64,000 bases of DNA from Aquincola agrisoli (GCF_036621135.1 NZ_JAZIBG010000028.1:620001-684000), one strand, 5' to 3'; shown: positions 22,827 through 32,088, counted from the stretch's first letter. Made by a program: numbers and translations. Notes: a model not told the origin generated them from the sequence alone.

Positions 22827-23811
22827 GGGTGGCGCGCGGTGCGGCGTCGTTCACCTTCACGATGAACTTGCCGTCGAGTATGGCCTTCTGCTTCTTCGCG
22901 ACGCGGGCCTTCAGCTCCGCCGGCACCTTGTCCTCGAAGGTCCCCAGCGGGGCCAGTTCGCTGCCCTTGTACTGCATGCGCGAGTACTTGCCGTAGTCGG
23001 CACCGCGGAACTTGCCGGCCTTGACGGCGGCCACGGCGGCATCGATGGTGGGCTCGACGTTCCACAGCGCCGACGCGACGATGGTCTCGGGGTACTTGTC
23101 CTGCGTGTTGGTGACGTTGCCGATCGCCAGCACCTTGCGCTCCTTCGCGGCGTCGCTGACGCCGAAGCGCTCCGCGTAGAGCACGTCCACGCCGTCGTCG
23201 ATCATCCCGAACGCGACCTGCTTCGCCTTGGGCGGATCGAACCAGCTGTCGATGAACGCGACGCTGATGCGCGCCTTGGGATCGACCTCCTTCACCCCGG
23301 CGATGAACGCGTTCATCAGCCGGTTGACCTCGGGGATCGCATAGCCGGCCACCAGGCCCACCCGGCGGGTCTTGCTCATGCCGGCGGCGATCATGCCCGT
23401 CAGGTAGGCCGGCTCGTGGATGTAGTTGTCGAACACCGCGAAGTTGGGCGCCTGCGGCCGGCCGCTGCTGCCCATCAGGAAAGCGGTCTTGGGAAAGGCC
23501 CGGGCGACCTTGCGCGCCGCGGCCTCCACCGAGAAGGCCTCGCCGACGATGAGGGCGCAGCCCTGCTCCGCGTACTCGCGGACCACGCGCTCGAAGTCGG
23601 CCGCGGCCACGTTCTCGCTGAACACGTAGTCGATCTCGCCCCGCGCCGCGGCGGCCTTCAGCGCCTTGTCGACCCGGCCCACCCACTGTTGCCCGGCCGG
23701 AACGGTGTACACCGCGGCGACCTTCAACCTGGCCTGCGCCTGCGCAGGCCAGCAGGCGCCGAGGGCCAGGCTCGCGCCGACGAGCACGGCTTGGCGGCGG
23801 GTTGGATGCAT
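22822..23811 (-). CDS. BMP-family (PnrA-like) ABC substrate-binding protein
   Basis: Exported binding protein of 329 aa of the basic-membrane-protein family, which often binds purine nucleosides or related bases. A signal peptide precedes ARLKVAAVYTVPAGQQWVGRVDK. Family parts are VFSENVAAADFERVVREYAEQGC, PNFAVFDNYIHEPAYLTGMIAAGMSKT, VGLVAGYAIPEVNRLMNAF and FIDSWFDPPKAKQVA. MHPTRRQAVLVGASLALGAC resembles a Tat- or lipoprotein-type leader (RRQ followed by a hydrophobic run and Cys20). No permease or ATPase gene accompanies it, so it is an orphan receptor. It is divergent from purB. Confidence 0.87.
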   Translation of the reverse strand: MHPTRRQAVLVGASLALGACWPAQAQARLKVAAVYTVPAGQQWVGRVDKALKAAAARGEIDYVFSENVAAADFERVVREYAEQGCALIVGEAFSVEAAARKVARAFPKTAFLMGSSGRPQAPNFAVFDNYIHEPAYLTGMIAAGMSKTRRVGLVAGYAIPEVNRLMNAFIAGVKEVDPKARISVAFIDSWFDPPKAKQVAFGMIDDGVDVLYAERFGVSDAAKERKVLAIGNVTNTQDKYPETIVASALWNVEPTIDAAVAAVKAGKFRGADYGKYSRMQYKGSELAPLGTFEDKVPAELKARVAKKQKAILDGKFIVKVNDAAPRATR

Positions 23812-23925
23812 GCGTTCTCCGTTTGGGGAAACCGAGCATTATGGTGATGTGCCGCGGTCCGAGCTGTTGCCAAGCGCAATGCCGGGCGCCCGGGCCGCGC
23901 AGGCATCGTGCGCAGGGCCCGCTCC

Positions 23926-23931
23926 TACAAT
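23926..23931 (+). promoter_or_regulatory. Candidate -10 box (TACAAT) for purB
   Basis: TACAAT in CTCCTACAATCG; transcription would start near 23938, leaving a leader of about 24 bases before ATG 23962. No clear -35. Confidence 0.5.
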
Positions 23932-23961
23932 CGCCGGCTCCCCAGATTCGACGGCCCGGCC

Positions 23962-25329
23962 ATGACGCCCTCCACGCTTTCCGCCCTGTCCCCCCTCGAC
24001 GGCCGCTACGCCGGCAAGGTCGCCGCGCTGCGGCCGCTGCTGTCCGAGTTCGGGCTGATGCACCGGCGCGTGCAGGTCGAGGTGGAGTGGTTCATCGCGC
24101 TGTCGGACGCCGGCTTCTCGGAGTTCAAGCCGCTGTCCGAAGCCGGCCGCGGCCTGCTGCGCGGGCTGGTGGTGCGCTTCTCCGAGGCCGACGCGCAGGC
24201 GATCAAGGACATCGAGAAGACCACCAACCACGACGTGAAGGCGGTCGAGTACTGGCTGAAGTCGCGCATCGCCGGCACCGCCGAGCTGGAAGCCGCGGGC
24301 GAGTTCATCCACTTCGCCTGCACCAGCGAGGACATCAACAACACCAGCCACGCGCTGATGCTGCAGGCCGCGCGCGACGAGGTGATGCTGCCGGCCATCG
24401 ACCGCATCGCCGACAAGCTGGCCGGCATGGCGCACGAGTTCGCCGCCACGCCGATGCTGAGCCGCACCCACGGCCAGACGGCCAGCCCCACCACGGTGGG
24501 CAAGGAGATCGCCAACGTCGTCGCGCGCCTGCGCAACGCCCGCGCGCGCATCGCCGCGGTGCAGCCGCTGGCCAAGATGAACGGTGCGGTGGGCAACTAC
24601 AACGCGCACCTCTCCGCCTGGCCCGAACACGACTGGGAGGCGCATGCGCGCAAGGTGGTGGAAGAGCAGCTCGGCCTGACCTTCAACCCCTACACCATCC
24701 AGATCGAGCCGCACGACTGGATGGCCGAGCTGTTCGACGCCTTCACCCGCACCAACACCATCCTGATCGACTGGTCGCGTGACGTCTGGGGCTACATCTC
24801 GCTGGGCTACTTCAAGCAGAAGACCAAGGCCGGCGAGATCGGCAGCTCGACGATGCCGCACAAGGTCAACCCGATCGACTTCGAGAACGCGGAAGGCAAC
24901 TTCGGCCTGGCCAGCGCGCTGCTCACCCACCTGAGCCAGAAGCTGCCGGTGAGCCGCTGGCAGCGCGACCTGACCGACTCCACCGTGCTGCGCAACATGG
25001 GCGTGGCACTCGGCTACGCGCTGCTGGGCTGCGACAGCCTCTCGCGCGGGCTCGACAAGCTGGAACTGAACGAAGCGGCGCTGGCCGCCGACCTCGACGC
25101 CGCCTGGGAAGTGCTGGCCGAGCCCATCCAGACCGTGATGCGCCGCTACGCGCTGCCCAACCCGTACGAGCGCCTGAAGGAGCTGACGCGCGGCAAGGGC
25201 ATCACGCGCGAGGCGATGCAGCAGTTCGTCGCCACGCTCGAGATCCCCGAGGCCGAGAAGACCCGCCTGCTGGCGCTGACGCCAGGCTCGTACACCGGCA
25301 GCGCCGCCGAGCTCGCCCGCCGGATCTGA
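23962..25329 (+). CDS. purB: Adenylosuccinate lyase
   Basis: Catalyses two steps of purine synthesis: SAICAR to AICAR, and adenylosuccinate to AMP. It has 455 aa, the normal length for the E. coli-type enzyme. The start MTPSTLSALSPLDGRYAGKV is characteristic. Family motifs are TTNHDVKAVEYWLK, FIHFACTSEDINNTSHALML, RTHGQTASPTTVGKE with the catalytic histidine, and the signature loop GEIGSSTMPHKVNPIDFENAEGN. The start at 23962 directly precedes the conserved N-terminus. It is a single-gene unit followed by pyrF, which has its own promoter signal. Confidence 0.98.
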   Translation: MTPSTLSALSPLDGRYAGKVAALRPLLSEFGLMHRRVQVEVEWFIALSDAGFSEFKPLSEAGRGLLRGLVVRFSEADAQAIKDIEKTTNHDVKAVEYWLKSRIAGTAELEAAGEFIHFACTSEDINNTSHALMLQAARDEVMLPAIDRIADKLAGMAHEFAATPMLSRTHGQTASPTTVGKEIANVVARLRNARARIAAVQPLAKMNGAVGNYNAHLSAWPEHDWEAHARKVVEEQLGLTFNPYTIQIEPHDWMAELFDAFTRTNTILIDWSRDVWGYISLGYFKQKTKAGEIGSSTMPHKVNPIDFENAEGNFGLASALLTHLSQKLPVSRWQRDLTDSTVLRNMGVALGYALLGCDSLSRGLDKLELNEAALAADLDAAWEVLAEPIQTVMRRYALPNPYERLKELTRGKGITREAMQQFVATLEIPEAEKTRLLALTPGSYTGSAAELARRI

Positions 25330-25364
25330 AGCGCGGCCCGGCGCGGCACGCCGGGCCTGCTGCC

Positions 25365-25370
25365 TAGAAT
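25365..25370 (+). promoter_or_regulatory. -10 box (TAGAAT) of pyrF, predicted leaderless start
   Basis: TAGAAT ends at 25370 and exactly six bases separate it from the A of ATG at 25377, so the predicted first transcribed base is the start codon. No TTGACA-like -35 is visible in the GC-rich upstream sequence. Confidence 0.55.
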
Positions 25371-25376
25371 CGCGGC

Positions 25377-26204
25377 ATGAACTTTGTCGCCGCCCTACGG
25401 CAAGCCGCCGATGCCCACGATTCGATGCTCTGCGTGGGGCTCGACCCGGATCCGTCGCGGTTCCCCGGCGCCTGGGCGGGCGACGCGGGCCGCATCTTCG
25501 ATTTCTGCGCCGCCATCGTCGATGCGACGCACGACCTGGTCTGCGCGTTCAAGCCGCAGATCGCCTACTTCCACGCGCACCGCGCCGAGGAGCAGCTCGA
25601 ACGGCTGGTCGCGCACATCCGCCGCGTGGCGCCCGGCGTGCCGGTGATCCTCGACGCCAAGCGCGGCGACATCGGCGCCACCGCCGAGCAGTACGCCCGC
25701 GAGGCCTTCGAGCGCTACCAGGCGCATGCGGTGACGCTGTCGCCCTTCATGGGCTTCGACTCGATCGAGCCCTACCTGCGCTACGAGGGCCGCGGCGCGA
25801 TCCTGCTGTGCCGGACCTCCAACAGCGGCGGCAGCGACCTGCAGGCCCAGCGCCTGGCCAGCGGCGAGATGCTCTACGAGCACATCGCCCGCCTGGCCGC
25901 CGGCCCCTGGAACGCCAACGGGCAGATCGGGCTGGTGGTGGGCGCCACCTTCCCGGCCGAAGTCGCCCGCGTGCGGGAGCTGGCCCCCACGCTGCCGCTG
26001 CTGATCCCGGGCGTGGGCGCCCAGGGCGGCGATGCGCAGGCCACGGTCCGCGCGGGCTGGCAGACCGACGGGCCGATCATCGTCTCGTCGTCGCGGGCGG
26101 TGCTGTACGCCTCGCGGGGCGAGGACTTCGCGGCCGCGGCGCGCACCGCGGCGCTCGCCACCCGCGACGCGCTGAACGCCGCCCGGCCGCCGGCCGCGCC
26201 CTGA
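25377..26204 (+). CDS. pyrF: Orotidine 5'-phosphate decarboxylase (group 2)
   Basis: Last step of UMP synthesis, OMP to UMP; 275 aa, the longer group-2 form. Motifs are LCVGLDPDPSRFP at the N-terminus, AFKPQIAYFHAHRAEEQ, the catalytic VILDAKRGDIGATAEQYA (Asp-Lys-Asp charge network), TLSPFMGFDSIEPYL and LLIPGVGAQGGD. No Shine-Dalgarno is visible before ATG 25377, consistent with a leaderless transcript from the TAGAAT box. pyrE is also in the window (57944), but apart from it. Confidence 0.97.
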   Translation: MNFVAALRQAADAHDSMLCVGLDPDPSRFPGAWAGDAGRIFDFCAAIVDATHDLVCAFKPQIAYFHAHRAEEQLERLVAHIRRVAPGVPVILDAKRGDIGATAEQYAREAFERYQAHAVTLSPFMGFDSIEPYLRYEGRGAILLCRTSNSGGSDLQAQRLASGEMLYEHIARLAAGPWNANGQIGLVVGATFPAEVARVRELAPTLPLLIPGVGAQGGDAQATVRAGWQTDGPIIVSSSRAVLYASRGEDFAAAARTAALATRDALNAARPPAAP

Positions 26205-26277
26205 CGCCTGCCGGCGGCTGCATGCGACACCCGGCTGCCGGCTGTCCACGCCCTGCGGGCCGCGGCGCACGCACGCG

Positions 26278-29200
26278 GTGGCCGACGTGACCTCGTCGCC
26301 GCTGGCGGACCCGCTGCCGTCGGTCCGCGCTCTCGTCGCCCGCTACTTCTACGGCACCACGGCCGCCGCGAGCGCCGCCGCGGCCGCGCTGCTGATGCTG
26401 GCCCAGCCCGGCCCCTTCTGGCAGCGGCTGCTGCTGGCCAGCGGCTTCCTGGCGCTGGGCATCGCCGGCGCCGCGCTCCATCGCCAGCGCGGTCCGGTGA
26501 TCGACCTGGCGGTGATGCCCGTCGCCCTGGGCACCATCGTGCTGATCACGCTGACCAGCCTGGGCTTCCAGTGGGGACTCAACAGCGCGGCGATCGGCTT
26601 CTACAGCCTGCTGACCTGCACCGCTTGCGCGATCGCCTCGGTGCGGCGCGGGGCGCTGGTGGCGCTCGGCGGGGCGTTGTCGCTCACGCTGCTGGCGTGG
26701 GCGGAGTACCGGCACTGGATCGCCGGCGCCGAAGCGGTGGCCGACGTCCCGCTGCTGCGCCGGCTGCTGAACCAGTGGCTGCTGCTGGCGGCGGGCCTCG
26801 CCTGCGGCGCGCTGCTGGCGCGTGTGCTGCGCCAGCATGTGGCGGCGAGCAGCGAACGCGAGCAGCGGTTCATCGGCCTGCTGGGCATCGCCGCCGATGC
26901 CTACTGGGAGCTCGACACCGGCCTGCGGCTGATGCACCTGTCGATCCGCAGCGGCGACCACCGGTTCGAGAACCAGTGGCCGCCGCCCCATTGCGCGTTG
27001 TGGGAACTGCCGGGCCGCCTGTTCGACGACGAGGTGCTGGACGCGCTGCGCGCCGACCTCGAAGCACGCCGCCCTTTCCGCGAGGTGCACGTGCGCGAGC
27101 ATCAACCGGACGGCCGCACGCGCCACGAGGTGCTGAGCGGCGAGCCGCGGTTCGACCGGCGCGGCGTCTTCATCGGCTACTGGGGCGTGTCGCGCGACGT
27201 GACCCTGGACATGCGCGCCCGCGCCGCGCTGCTGGCCACCGAGGTGCGCTACCAGGACCTGTTCAGCCGCCTGCCCTCGCCACTGCTGCTGCACCGGCAG
27301 GGCCGTGTGCTCGACGCCAATCCCGCGGCGGCGGCGCTGTTCGGATACCGCGACCTGGCCTCGATGGTCGGCCAGGAAGTCTTCGGCGCCCTCGCGCCGG
27401 CCGAGGGAGGCCCGACGCTGCCGAGCCATCTGCTGCTGGAGGCCCGCCCCGGTACGCCCAGCGCCGTGCCGTCGGAGTTCGTCCTGAGGACGATCGACGG
27501 CGGCCAGCGCGTGGTGCGGGTGTCCGGCGTGACGGTGGAAGCCGACGGCGAGCCGGCCACGCTGTCGAGCTTCCTGGACGACACCGACCGCCGCAGCGCC
27601 GAGGATGCGGTGCGCCGCTCGGAGGCACTGCTGTCGCACCTGGTGGCGACGAGCCCCGACGTCATCACGCTCACGGAGATGTCGACGCAGCGCTACGTGA
27701 TGGTCAACGACACCTTCGTGCGGTTGACGGGCTACACGATGGACGAGGTCATCGGCCGCACGGCGGACGAGTTGGGCATCTGGACCTCGCCGCGCGACCG
27801 GCGGCGGATCGTCGAGGCGCTGGAAGGCGACGCCGTCGTGCGCGACCTGGCGACGCACTTCCGCATCAAGGACGGCCGGCACCTGGCGATGCTGGTGTCC
27901 GCCGCGCGCTTCGAGATGGACAACCGGCAGTACCTCGTGCTCAACGCCCGCGACGTGACGGTGGCGGAGCGCGCCCGGCTGGAGCGCGAGGCCATCCTCG
28001 AGAACGCGTCGATCGGCATCGCGCTCACGCGCGACCGCACGTTCCAGCTCGCGAACCCGCGCTTCGAGCAGATGTTCGGCTGGCACCGCGGCAGCATCGC
28101 CGGCCAGCCGGGCATCGCGGTGTGGCCCGACGAAGCCGCCTACGCGGCGATGAGCGAGGCGGTCGGCCCCGCGCTCGCGCGCGGCGAGCAGGTGGAGTAT
28201 GAAGCGCCGATGCGCCGCCGCGACGGCAGCCTGTTCCTGTGCCGGCTGCTCGCCCGTGCGGTCGACCCCGACCGCCCCAACGGCGGCAGCACCATCTGGA
28301 TCGCCGACGACGTGACCGACCGCCGCGCCGTGGAACAGGCGCTGGCCAAGGCCCGCGACGCCGCGGAGGCGGCCAGCCAGGCCAAGAGCGCCTTCCTGGC
28401 CAATACCAGCCACGAGCTGCGCACGCCGCTCAATGCGCTCGTCGGGCTGGCCCGCCTCGCGCACCAGCCCGACATCGACGCCCAGCTGCGTGGCCAGTAC
28501 CTGGAACAGATCATCGACAGCGCCAAGCTGCTGTCGGCCATCGTCTCGGACATCCTCGACCTGTCGAAGGTGGAGGCGGGCGAGCTCCGGCTGGAGACGC
28601 TGCCGTTCGACCTGCACGGCCTGCTGTCCAGCCTGTACCGCGCCAGCCTCCCGCCGGCGCAGGCCCGGGGCCTGGCGCTTCGGCTGGACATCGACCCCGC
28701 GCTGCCGCGGCGCGTGCTCGGCGACCCGGTGCGCGTGCGCCAGATCGTCGGCAACTTCCTGAGCAACGCACTGAAGTTCACCGGCTCGGGCAGCGTCCGG
28801 CTGCGCGCCCGGCCGGCGCGCAGGGATGGCGTGAGGGGGCGGCCCGATCCGCTGGCCAGCGAATCGTCCGTACGCATCGAGGTGATCGACACCGGCCCGG
28901 GCATCGACCCGGCAATCCAGGAGCGGCTGTTCCGGCCCTTCACGCAGGGCGACGAATCCACGACACGCCGCTTCGGCGGTACCGGGCTCGGCCTGTCGAT
29001 CTGCCGCGAGCTGTCGACGCTGATGGGAGGCCGCGTCGGCGTGCTCAGCCGGCCCGGCGAAGGCAGCTGCTTCTGGGTCGAGCTGCCGCTGCCGACGAGC
29101 GAGGAGGACGGGGCGCCGTCGGCCTTCGGGCCCCTGGACAACGACAGCCCGCTGTCGGGCCGCCGCGTGCTGCTGGTCGAGGACAACCCCGTCAACATGA

Positions 29201-29547
29201 TGATCGGCGTCACGCTGCTCGAGCAATGGGGCGTCGAGGTGGAGCAGGCTGCCGACGGTCAGCAGGCGCTTGAGGCGGTGGCGCAGGCGGCACGCAGCGG
29301 CCGGCTCTTCGACGCGGTGCTGATGGATGTGCAGATGCCCGTGATGAGCGGCCACGAGGCCACGCGGCGGCTGCGCCAGCAGTACGACGCGCGGACGCTG
29401 CCGATCCTCGCGTTGACGGCGGCGGCGCTGGTCTCGGAACGCGAGCAGGCGCTGTCGGCCGGCATGAACGACTTCCTCACGAAGCCGATCGATGCCGTGC
29501 GCCTGCATGCCGCGCTGGCCGAGGCGATGGGGCTGGGATCGCTCTGA
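26278..29547 (+). CDS. Hybrid sensor histidine kinase with PAS domains and receiver
   Basis: Inner-membrane signalling protein of 1089 aa. About six hydrophobic helices fill residues 20-195. PAS/PAC domains follow: one near 195-310, one near 320-440 and one near 445-560 (SPDVITLTEMSTQRYVMVND), with a further one near 570-690. The HisKA phospho-acceptor is His712 (NTSHELRTPLN). The HATPase has DTGPGIDPAIQERLF and GTGLGLSICRELS. A C-terminal receiver (VLLVEDNPVNMMIGVTLLEQ) has phospho-acceptor Asp1017 in VLMDVQMPVMSGHEATR. No HPt domain or separate response regulator is near, so the output partner is unknown. The start is GTG 26278. Confidence 0.9.
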   Translation: MADVTSSPLADPLPSVRALVARYFYGTTAAASAAAAALLMLAQPGPFWQRLLLASGFLALGIAGAALHRQRGPVIDLAVMPVALGTIVLITLTSLGFQWGLNSAAIGFYSLLTCTACAIASVRRGALVALGGALSLTLLAWAEYRHWIAGAEAVADVPLLRRLLNQWLLLAAGLACGALLARVLRQHVAASSEREQRFIGLLGIAADAYWELDTGLRLMHLSIRSGDHRFENQWPPPHCALWELPGRLFDDEVLDALRADLEARRPFREVHVREHQPDGRTRHEVLSGEPRFDRRGVFIGYWGVSRDVTLDMRARAALLATEVRYQDLFSRLPSPLLLHRQGRVLDANPAAAALFGYRDLASMVGQEVFGALAPAEGGPTLPSHLLLEARPGTPSAVPSEFVLRTIDGGQRVVRVSGVTVEADGEPATLSSFLDDTDRRSAEDAVRRSEALLSHLVATSPDVITLTEMSTQRYVMVNDTFVRLTGYTMDEVIGRTADELGIWTSPRDRRRIVEALEGDAVVRDLATHFRIKDGRHLAMLVSAARFEMDNRQYLVLNARDVTVAERARLEREAILENASIGIALTRDRTFQLANPRFEQMFGWHRGSIAGQPGIAVWPDEAAYAAMSEAVGPALARGEQVEYEAPMRRRDGSLFLCRLLARAVDPDRPNGGSTIWIADDVTDRRAVEQALAKARDAAEAASQAKSAFLANTSHELRTPLNALVGLARLAHQPDIDAQLRGQYLEQIIDSAKLLSAIVSDILDLSKVEAGELRLETLPFDLHGLLSSLYRASLPPAQARGLALRLDIDPALPRRVLGDPVRVRQIVGNFLSNALKFTGSGSVRLRARPARRDGVRGRPDPLASESSVRIEVIDTGPGIDPAIQERLFRPFTQGDESTTRRFGGTGLGLSICRELSTLMGGRVGVLSRPGEGSCFWVELPLPTSEEDGAPSAFGPLDNDSPLSGRRVLLVEDNPVNMMIGVTLLEQWGVEVEQAADGQQALEAVAQAARSGRLFDAVLMDVQMPVMSGHEATRRLRQQYDARTLPILALTAAALVSEREQALSAGMNDFLTKPIDAVRLHAALAEAMGLGSL

Positions 29548-29695
29548 AGCCGCCCGGGTGCGCGGCGCACCACAAGCGAACGGGAGCCGCCGCATTTGGT
29601 GCCGCGCGGCATCGATTGCATACAGTTTTGGCGGGCACGCGACTTGCGCAAGGGGCCTCCATCATTTGTAGATCACTCGAGGAGTTCCCCCGATC

Positions 29696-30757
29696 ATGCA
29701 GATCCCGTTTCACGCCGGCCGCCGCCCTGCCGCACTGGCGCTGCTCCTGGGCCTCGCCGGCATGGCGCAGGCCCAGTCCGTGTCCATCTATGGCCTGCTC
29801 GACCTGTCGGCCGGCCAGTTCCAGAACGCAGGCGAAGCCAAGCTCAAACGCGTCGAGAGCGGCAGGATGGCCACCAGCTACATCGGCTTCAGCGGCGCCG
29901 AAGACCTGGGCGGCGGCCTGAAGGCCACCTTCGCTCTGGAGAGCTTCTTCCTCGCGGATGTCGGCACGGCCGGCCGGTTCGGCCCCGACGTGTTCTGGGC
30001 GCGCAGCGCCAACGTCGGCCTGAGCGGCGCCTTCGGCACGCTGCGCGCCGGCCGTGCCGGCACGCCGCTGTTCGTGTCGACGCTGCTCTTCAATCCGTTC
30101 GGCGATTCCTTCGGCTTCTCGCCCGCCATCCGCCAGTGGTACAACAACAATAAGGGCCCGGGCAACGCCGTGTTCCAGACGCCGCTGATCGGCGACTCGG
30201 GCTGGGGCAACGCCATCTTCTACGGCACGCCGAAGTTCGGCGGCCTCAGCGCGAACATCGCGGTGGCGGCCGGTGAAGGGGGTGTCAACAAGGGGCCGAA
30301 CTATGGCGGCAACGTGCTGTACTTCGCCGGCCCGTTCTCGGCGACGGTGGCCTACCAGCACGTGGAAGCCAACGGCCCCGGCGGCAACAGCCTGACCAAC
30401 TTCGCGGGCTTCGATCACCAGACCGCCTGGCAGCTGGGCGCGGCCTACGACTTCGGCATGGCCAAGCTCTTCGGCCAGTACGGGCAGATCGAGACCGACG
30501 CCACCACCGAGGTCAAGACCAAGACGGTGCAGATCGGCGCCTCGATCCCGGTCGGCCCGGCCGGTGCGGTCCTGGCGTCGTACGGCGAATCCAAGCGCGA
30601 CGCCGGCGCGGTCGAGCGGAACAACAAGACGCTGACGGTCGGCTACGACCACAACCTCTCGAAACGCACCGACGTGTACGCCATCTACCTGCAGGACAAG
30701 CTCACCGACGTGAAGACCGGCAACACCTACGCCGTCGGCCTGCGCCACAAGTTCTGA
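29696..30757 (+). CDS. General outer-membrane porin (Burkholderiales type)
   Basis: Trimeric beta-barrel porin of 353 aa. The signal peptide ends at MAQAQ, and the mature protein begins SVSIYGLLDLSAGQF. Landmarks of the family are SYIGFSGAEDLGGGLKATFALE near residue 62, ARSANVGLSGAFGTLRAGRAGTP, the strand HNLSKRTDVYAIY and the C-terminal VGLRHKF ending in Phe, the outer-membrane assembly signal. GAGGAG precedes the ATG by eleven bases. It is convergent with the Bug receptor gene and separated from it by a strong hairpin. The second porin at 36149 shares only general architecture. Confidence 0.94.
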   Translation: MQIPFHAGRRPAALALLLGLAGMAQAQSVSIYGLLDLSAGQFQNAGEAKLKRVESGRMATSYIGFSGAEDLGGGLKATFALESFFLADVGTAGRFGPDVFWARSANVGLSGAFGTLRAGRAGTPLFVSTLLFNPFGDSFGFSPAIRQWYNNNKGPGNAVFQTPLIGDSGWGNAIFYGTPKFGGLSANIAVAAGEGGVNKGPNYGGNVLYFAGPFSATVAYQHVEANGPGGNSLTNFAGFDHQTAWQLGAAYDFGMAKLFGQYGQIETDATTEVKTKTVQIGASIPVGPAGAVLASYGESKRDAGAVERNNKTLTVGYDHNLSKRTDVYAIYLQDKLTDVKTGNTYAVGLRHKF

Positions 30758-30775
30758 CGGCCTTGCCGTTGGCCA

Positions 30776-30804
30776 CCCGGCTGCGGTTCCTCCCCGCAGC
30801 CGGG
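30776..30804. terminator. Hairpin terminator between the convergent porin and Bug genes
   Basis: CCCGGCTGCGG (30776-30786), a 7-base loop and CCGCAGCCGGG (30794-30804) make an 11-bp perfect stem midway between two converging genes. There is no long T-run, but the position supports bidirectional termination. Confidence 0.7.
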
Positions 30805-30825
30805 CCGGGCCTTCCACTGGCTTGT

Positions 30826-31827
30826 CTAGTCGACCTTGGCGCCGGACACCTTCACCACCTGCGCCCACTTCGTGGTTTCGGTGCCGATCAGCTTCGCAAA
30901 CTCCGCCGGCGTGCCGCCGCCCGGGATGGCGCCCTGCGCCACCAGCCGTTCCTTCAGCGACGGGCTGGCGAGCGCCTTGGCGGATTCCTGCTGAATGCGG
31001 TTGACCACGTCCGCCGGCGTGCCGGCCGGCGCGAGCAGCCCGAACCAGCTCGTGGCTTCATAGCCCTTGACCGGGCCGGCCTCGGCGATCGTCGGCACGT
31101 CGGGCAGCGCCTGCGAGCGCACCGCACTCGTCACCGCCAGCGCCTTGAGCTTGCCGGCCTTGATCTGCTGCATCGACGAGGGGAGGTTGTCGAACATCAG
31201 GTCCATGTTGCCGCCGATCAGGTCGATCAGCGCCGGGCCCGAGCCGCGGTACGGGAAGTGCAGCATGTAGCTGCCCGTCATGCTCTTGAAAAGCTCGCCC
31301 GACAGGTGGATCGAGGTGCCGTTGCCGGCGCTGGCCATGTTCAGCTTGCCGGGGTTGGCGCGGGCGTACTTGATCAGGTCCGCCACGTTGCGGATGCCGA
31401 GCTGCTCGGCCTTGGCGGGGTTGAACACCAGCACGTTCGGCACCGCCGCCACCAGCGTGATGGGCGCGAAGTCCTTGATCGGGTCGTAGGGCAGCTTGCC
31501 GTAGAGCGCGGCGTTGATGCCGTGGGTGCCGACGGTGCCCATCAGCAGCGTGTGACCGTCGGGTGCCGAGCGGGCCACCTCGGCCGCGCCGATGTTGCCG
31601 CCCGCGCCGGGCTTGTTGTCGACGATGAAGGGCTGACCGAAGGCGCGCTGCAGTTCGGGGGCCATGGCGCGCGCCATCAGGTCGGTGGTGCCCCCGGCCG
31701 CGAAGGGCACGACGATGCGCACCGGTTTGGTCGGCCAGGCGGCCTGGGCGGATGCGGCGAGCGGAATGGCAGCCAGGGACAGCGCGGCGCAGGCTGCCGC
31801 GAGCGAGGTTCGGCGAGAGATGCTCAT
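30826..31827 (-). CDS. Bug/TctC-family tripartite tricarboxylate-type solute receptor
   Basis: Periplasmic binding protein of 333 aa of the Bug family that is greatly expanded in Burkholderiales. The signal peptide runs to ASAQA. The mature start WPTKPVRIVVPFAAGGTTDLMARAM, VDNKPGAGGNIGAAEVARSAPDGHTLLMG and FPYRGSGPALIDLIGGNMDLMFDNLPSS are diagnostic. Ligands of Bug proteins are usually small carboxylates or amides; none can be assigned here. No TctA/TctB membrane genes are adjacent, which is common for orphan Bug receptors. Confidence 0.93.
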   Translation of the reverse strand: MSISRRTSLAAACAALSLAAIPLAASAQAAWPTKPVRIVVPFAAGGTTDLMARAMAPELQRAFGQPFIVDNKPGAGGNIGAAEVARSAPDGHTLLMGTVGTHGINAALYGKLPYDPIKDFAPITLVAAVPNVLVFNPAKAEQLGIRNVADLIKYARANPGKLNMASAGNGTSIHLSGELFKSMTGSYMLHFPYRGSGPALIDLIGGNMDLMFDNLPSSMQQIKAGKLKALAVTSAVRSQALPDVPTIAEAGPVKGYEATSWFGLLAPAGTPADVVNRIQQESAKALASPSLKERLVAQGAIPGGGTPAEFAKLIGTETTKWAQVVKVSGAKVD

Positions 31828-31932
31828 CGGCCGTTCGTCCTTGTGAGTGGGAAGGACGGGCAGTCTGCTACAGCGCCGTAGCCCCCTCGCTGAGTGATTC
31901 CACTCAGTCCACGCAGCCGCGTGTCCATGCGG

Positions 31933-32088
31933 TCAAACGCGACGGAAAATGAACGCAAGTTGTGCCGGCGCCCGGGCCGACTGGGGGACCCGCGGTTGCG
32001 CCGGGGTCGCCTGCGATCGCCCCGCCGTCGTGCCGGTGGGCGCGGCAAGCACGCGGTGCAGCGGGGGACGGTCGGGCGGCGTGGACAT
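31933..32088 (-). CDS. Small Pro/Ala-rich hypothetical protein (51 aa)
   Basis: An open frame of 51 codons starting MSTPPDRPPLHRVLAAPTG. A full AAGGAG Shine-Dalgarno lies six bases before the ATG, one of the best ribosome sites in the window. It occupies a 420-base gap between the Bug receptor and the ABC ATPase gene that is otherwise empty. The product is basic and Pro/Arg/Ala-rich, with no helix, signal peptide or known motif. It may be a genuine small protein, a leader peptide or a chance frame in GC-rich DNA. The rest of the gap (31828-31932 and 32089-32247) shows nothing recognisable. Confidence 0.35.
   Translation of the reverse strand: MSTPPDRPPLHRVLAAPTGTTAGRSQATPAQPRVPQSARAPAQLAFIFRRV

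Noticed and set aside
26077..29595. A 1172-codon open frame opposite the hybrid histidine kinase gene, and similar long antisense frames elsewhere
   Set aside because: High GC content removes stop codons from the opposite strand. The products are His/Arg/Gln/Pro-rich and without any recognisable domain, while the kinase strand has complete family motifs.
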